Below are positions 59,940-60,174 of a DNA stretch of 60,174 bases, piece by piece; within the stretch, counting starts at the first letter, position 1; each line of letters begins with the position of its first letter. Location: contig CAJFMB010000011.1 of assembly GCA_904390925.1 (NCBI GenBank), positions 1 to 60,174 of the forward strand, written 5' to 3'. The translations under genes were made by a program, and so were the position numbers. Source of the DNA: an uncultured Subdoligranulum sp. (GTDB lineage: Bacteria; Bacillota; Clostridia; Oscillospirales; Ruminococcaceae). A model generated the notes under the pieces. It saw nothing but the letters and a program-made list of their open reading frames with translations. It made no database searches and was not told the origin of the DNA.

Positions 59940-60083
59940 TTATGGGGTGGACCTGTTCCGGACAAAGGCGCGGACCCGACGGACAATCGTTCCGGCCGCA
60001 AGACCCAGATAGGAAACACCTGTGCCGAACAACACAAAGGAGAACTCCGGCGGTGCAGGCTTTGTAGCTAGTAGCATAAGCAT
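59940..60083 (-). CDS. Uncertain small membrane ORF (47 aa)
   Basis: From ATG 60083 the frame encodes MLMLLATKPAPPEFSF, a hydrophobic stretch (FVLFGTGVSYLGLAAGTIV) and a strongly basic tail (RRVRAFVRNRSTP). The frame can be extended to a GTG at 60161 but is closed by TAA at 60170. No good ribosome binding site is seen for any start. The strong terminator just downstream suggests a minus-strand gene ends here. It could be a tiny membrane protein or the frameshifted C-terminal anchor of a larger protein beyond the edge. Confidence 0.3.
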   Translation of the reverse strand: MLMLLATKPAPPEFSFVLFGTGVSYLGLAAGTIVRRVRAFVRNRSTP

Positions 60084-60174
60084 GATTGCTTTATTGTCAG
60101 CTCTGAAGGGGAAGTGTTGGCGGATGTATTCACGATCCCCAACACCATCGAAGGGTTCCACTGTCTTTTACAGC

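Overview
This is a GC-rich chromosomal segment (roughly 60 % GC by eye) from a Gram-positive clostridial bacterium, most likely in or near the Oscillospiraceae/Ruminococcaceae (Faecalibacterium/Subdoligranulum/Gemmiger-like). The evidence is the mix of a SpoIIP-type sporulation hydrolase, HisZ-dependent histidine synthesis, a dlt-like acylation cassette, type I plus type III glutamine synthetases, a YabE-like G5/3D protein, AGGAGG-type ribosome binding sites and many sigma-A promoters with 17-bp spacers. Taxonomy is inferred from gene content; no rRNA is present. There is no prophage, integrase, transposase or CRISPR array, so this is mostly core genome with a few AT-richer accessory patches (about 30.0-31.6 kb, 42.5-44.1 kb, 56.4-57.1 kb).

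Layout. 0-7 kb: start of rpsT (minus), spoIIP, a YfhO-like membrane protein, asnS-mutY. 7-13 kb (minus): YgjP-like metallopeptidase with a flippase, a cupin gene with a palindromic operator, a patatin-like lipase, a solitary DnaK paralogue. 13-16.8 kb: hisB, a frameshifted glyA, a double peptidoglycan-binding protein and, convergently, an acyltransferase. 17-21.4 kb: an adenylation enzyme / carrier protein / MBOAT / SGNH cassette resembling dlt. 21.5-30 kb: a Pro/Ala-rich membrane protein, then the main histidine operon hisZG(fused)-D-C-H-A-F-IE-J. With the detached hisB, every enzymatic step from PRPP + ATP to histidine is encoded. 30-34 kb: two tandem DUF4230 genes divergent from a BlaR1-like M56 peptidase/BlaI pair whose sensor region is an Asp-box (BNR) propeller instead of a penicillin-binding domain. 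34-41 kb (minus): AlkD, a small protein, and metG-EamA-tatD-membrane protein behind a leader with a Met-codon-rich peptide and an intrinsic terminator. 41-46 kb: lipoprotein, Asp/Glu racemase, a gene-poor 0.9-kb stretch with two strong promoters, a LytTR regulator, pyrG. 46-50.6 kb (minus): an ANTAR regulator, glnA, glnN. 50.9-60.2 kb: GT-C-like membrane protein and RlmI, a CYTH protein, an AraC/DUF1349/MFS set, tRNA-Pro(TGG), a YabE-like protein and an uncertain small membrane ORF at the edge.

The observations most worth follow-up are the metG leader, which has the parts of a ribosome-stalling attenuator; the M56-propeller/BlaI signalling pair with two matched operators in its own promoter; the HisZ-HisG single-chain fusion; a frameshifting deletion of about 31 nt through the glyA active-site segment; and a perfect 15-bp inverted repeat inside mutY. 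Functional statements rest on family knowledge and visible motifs. No searches were run.
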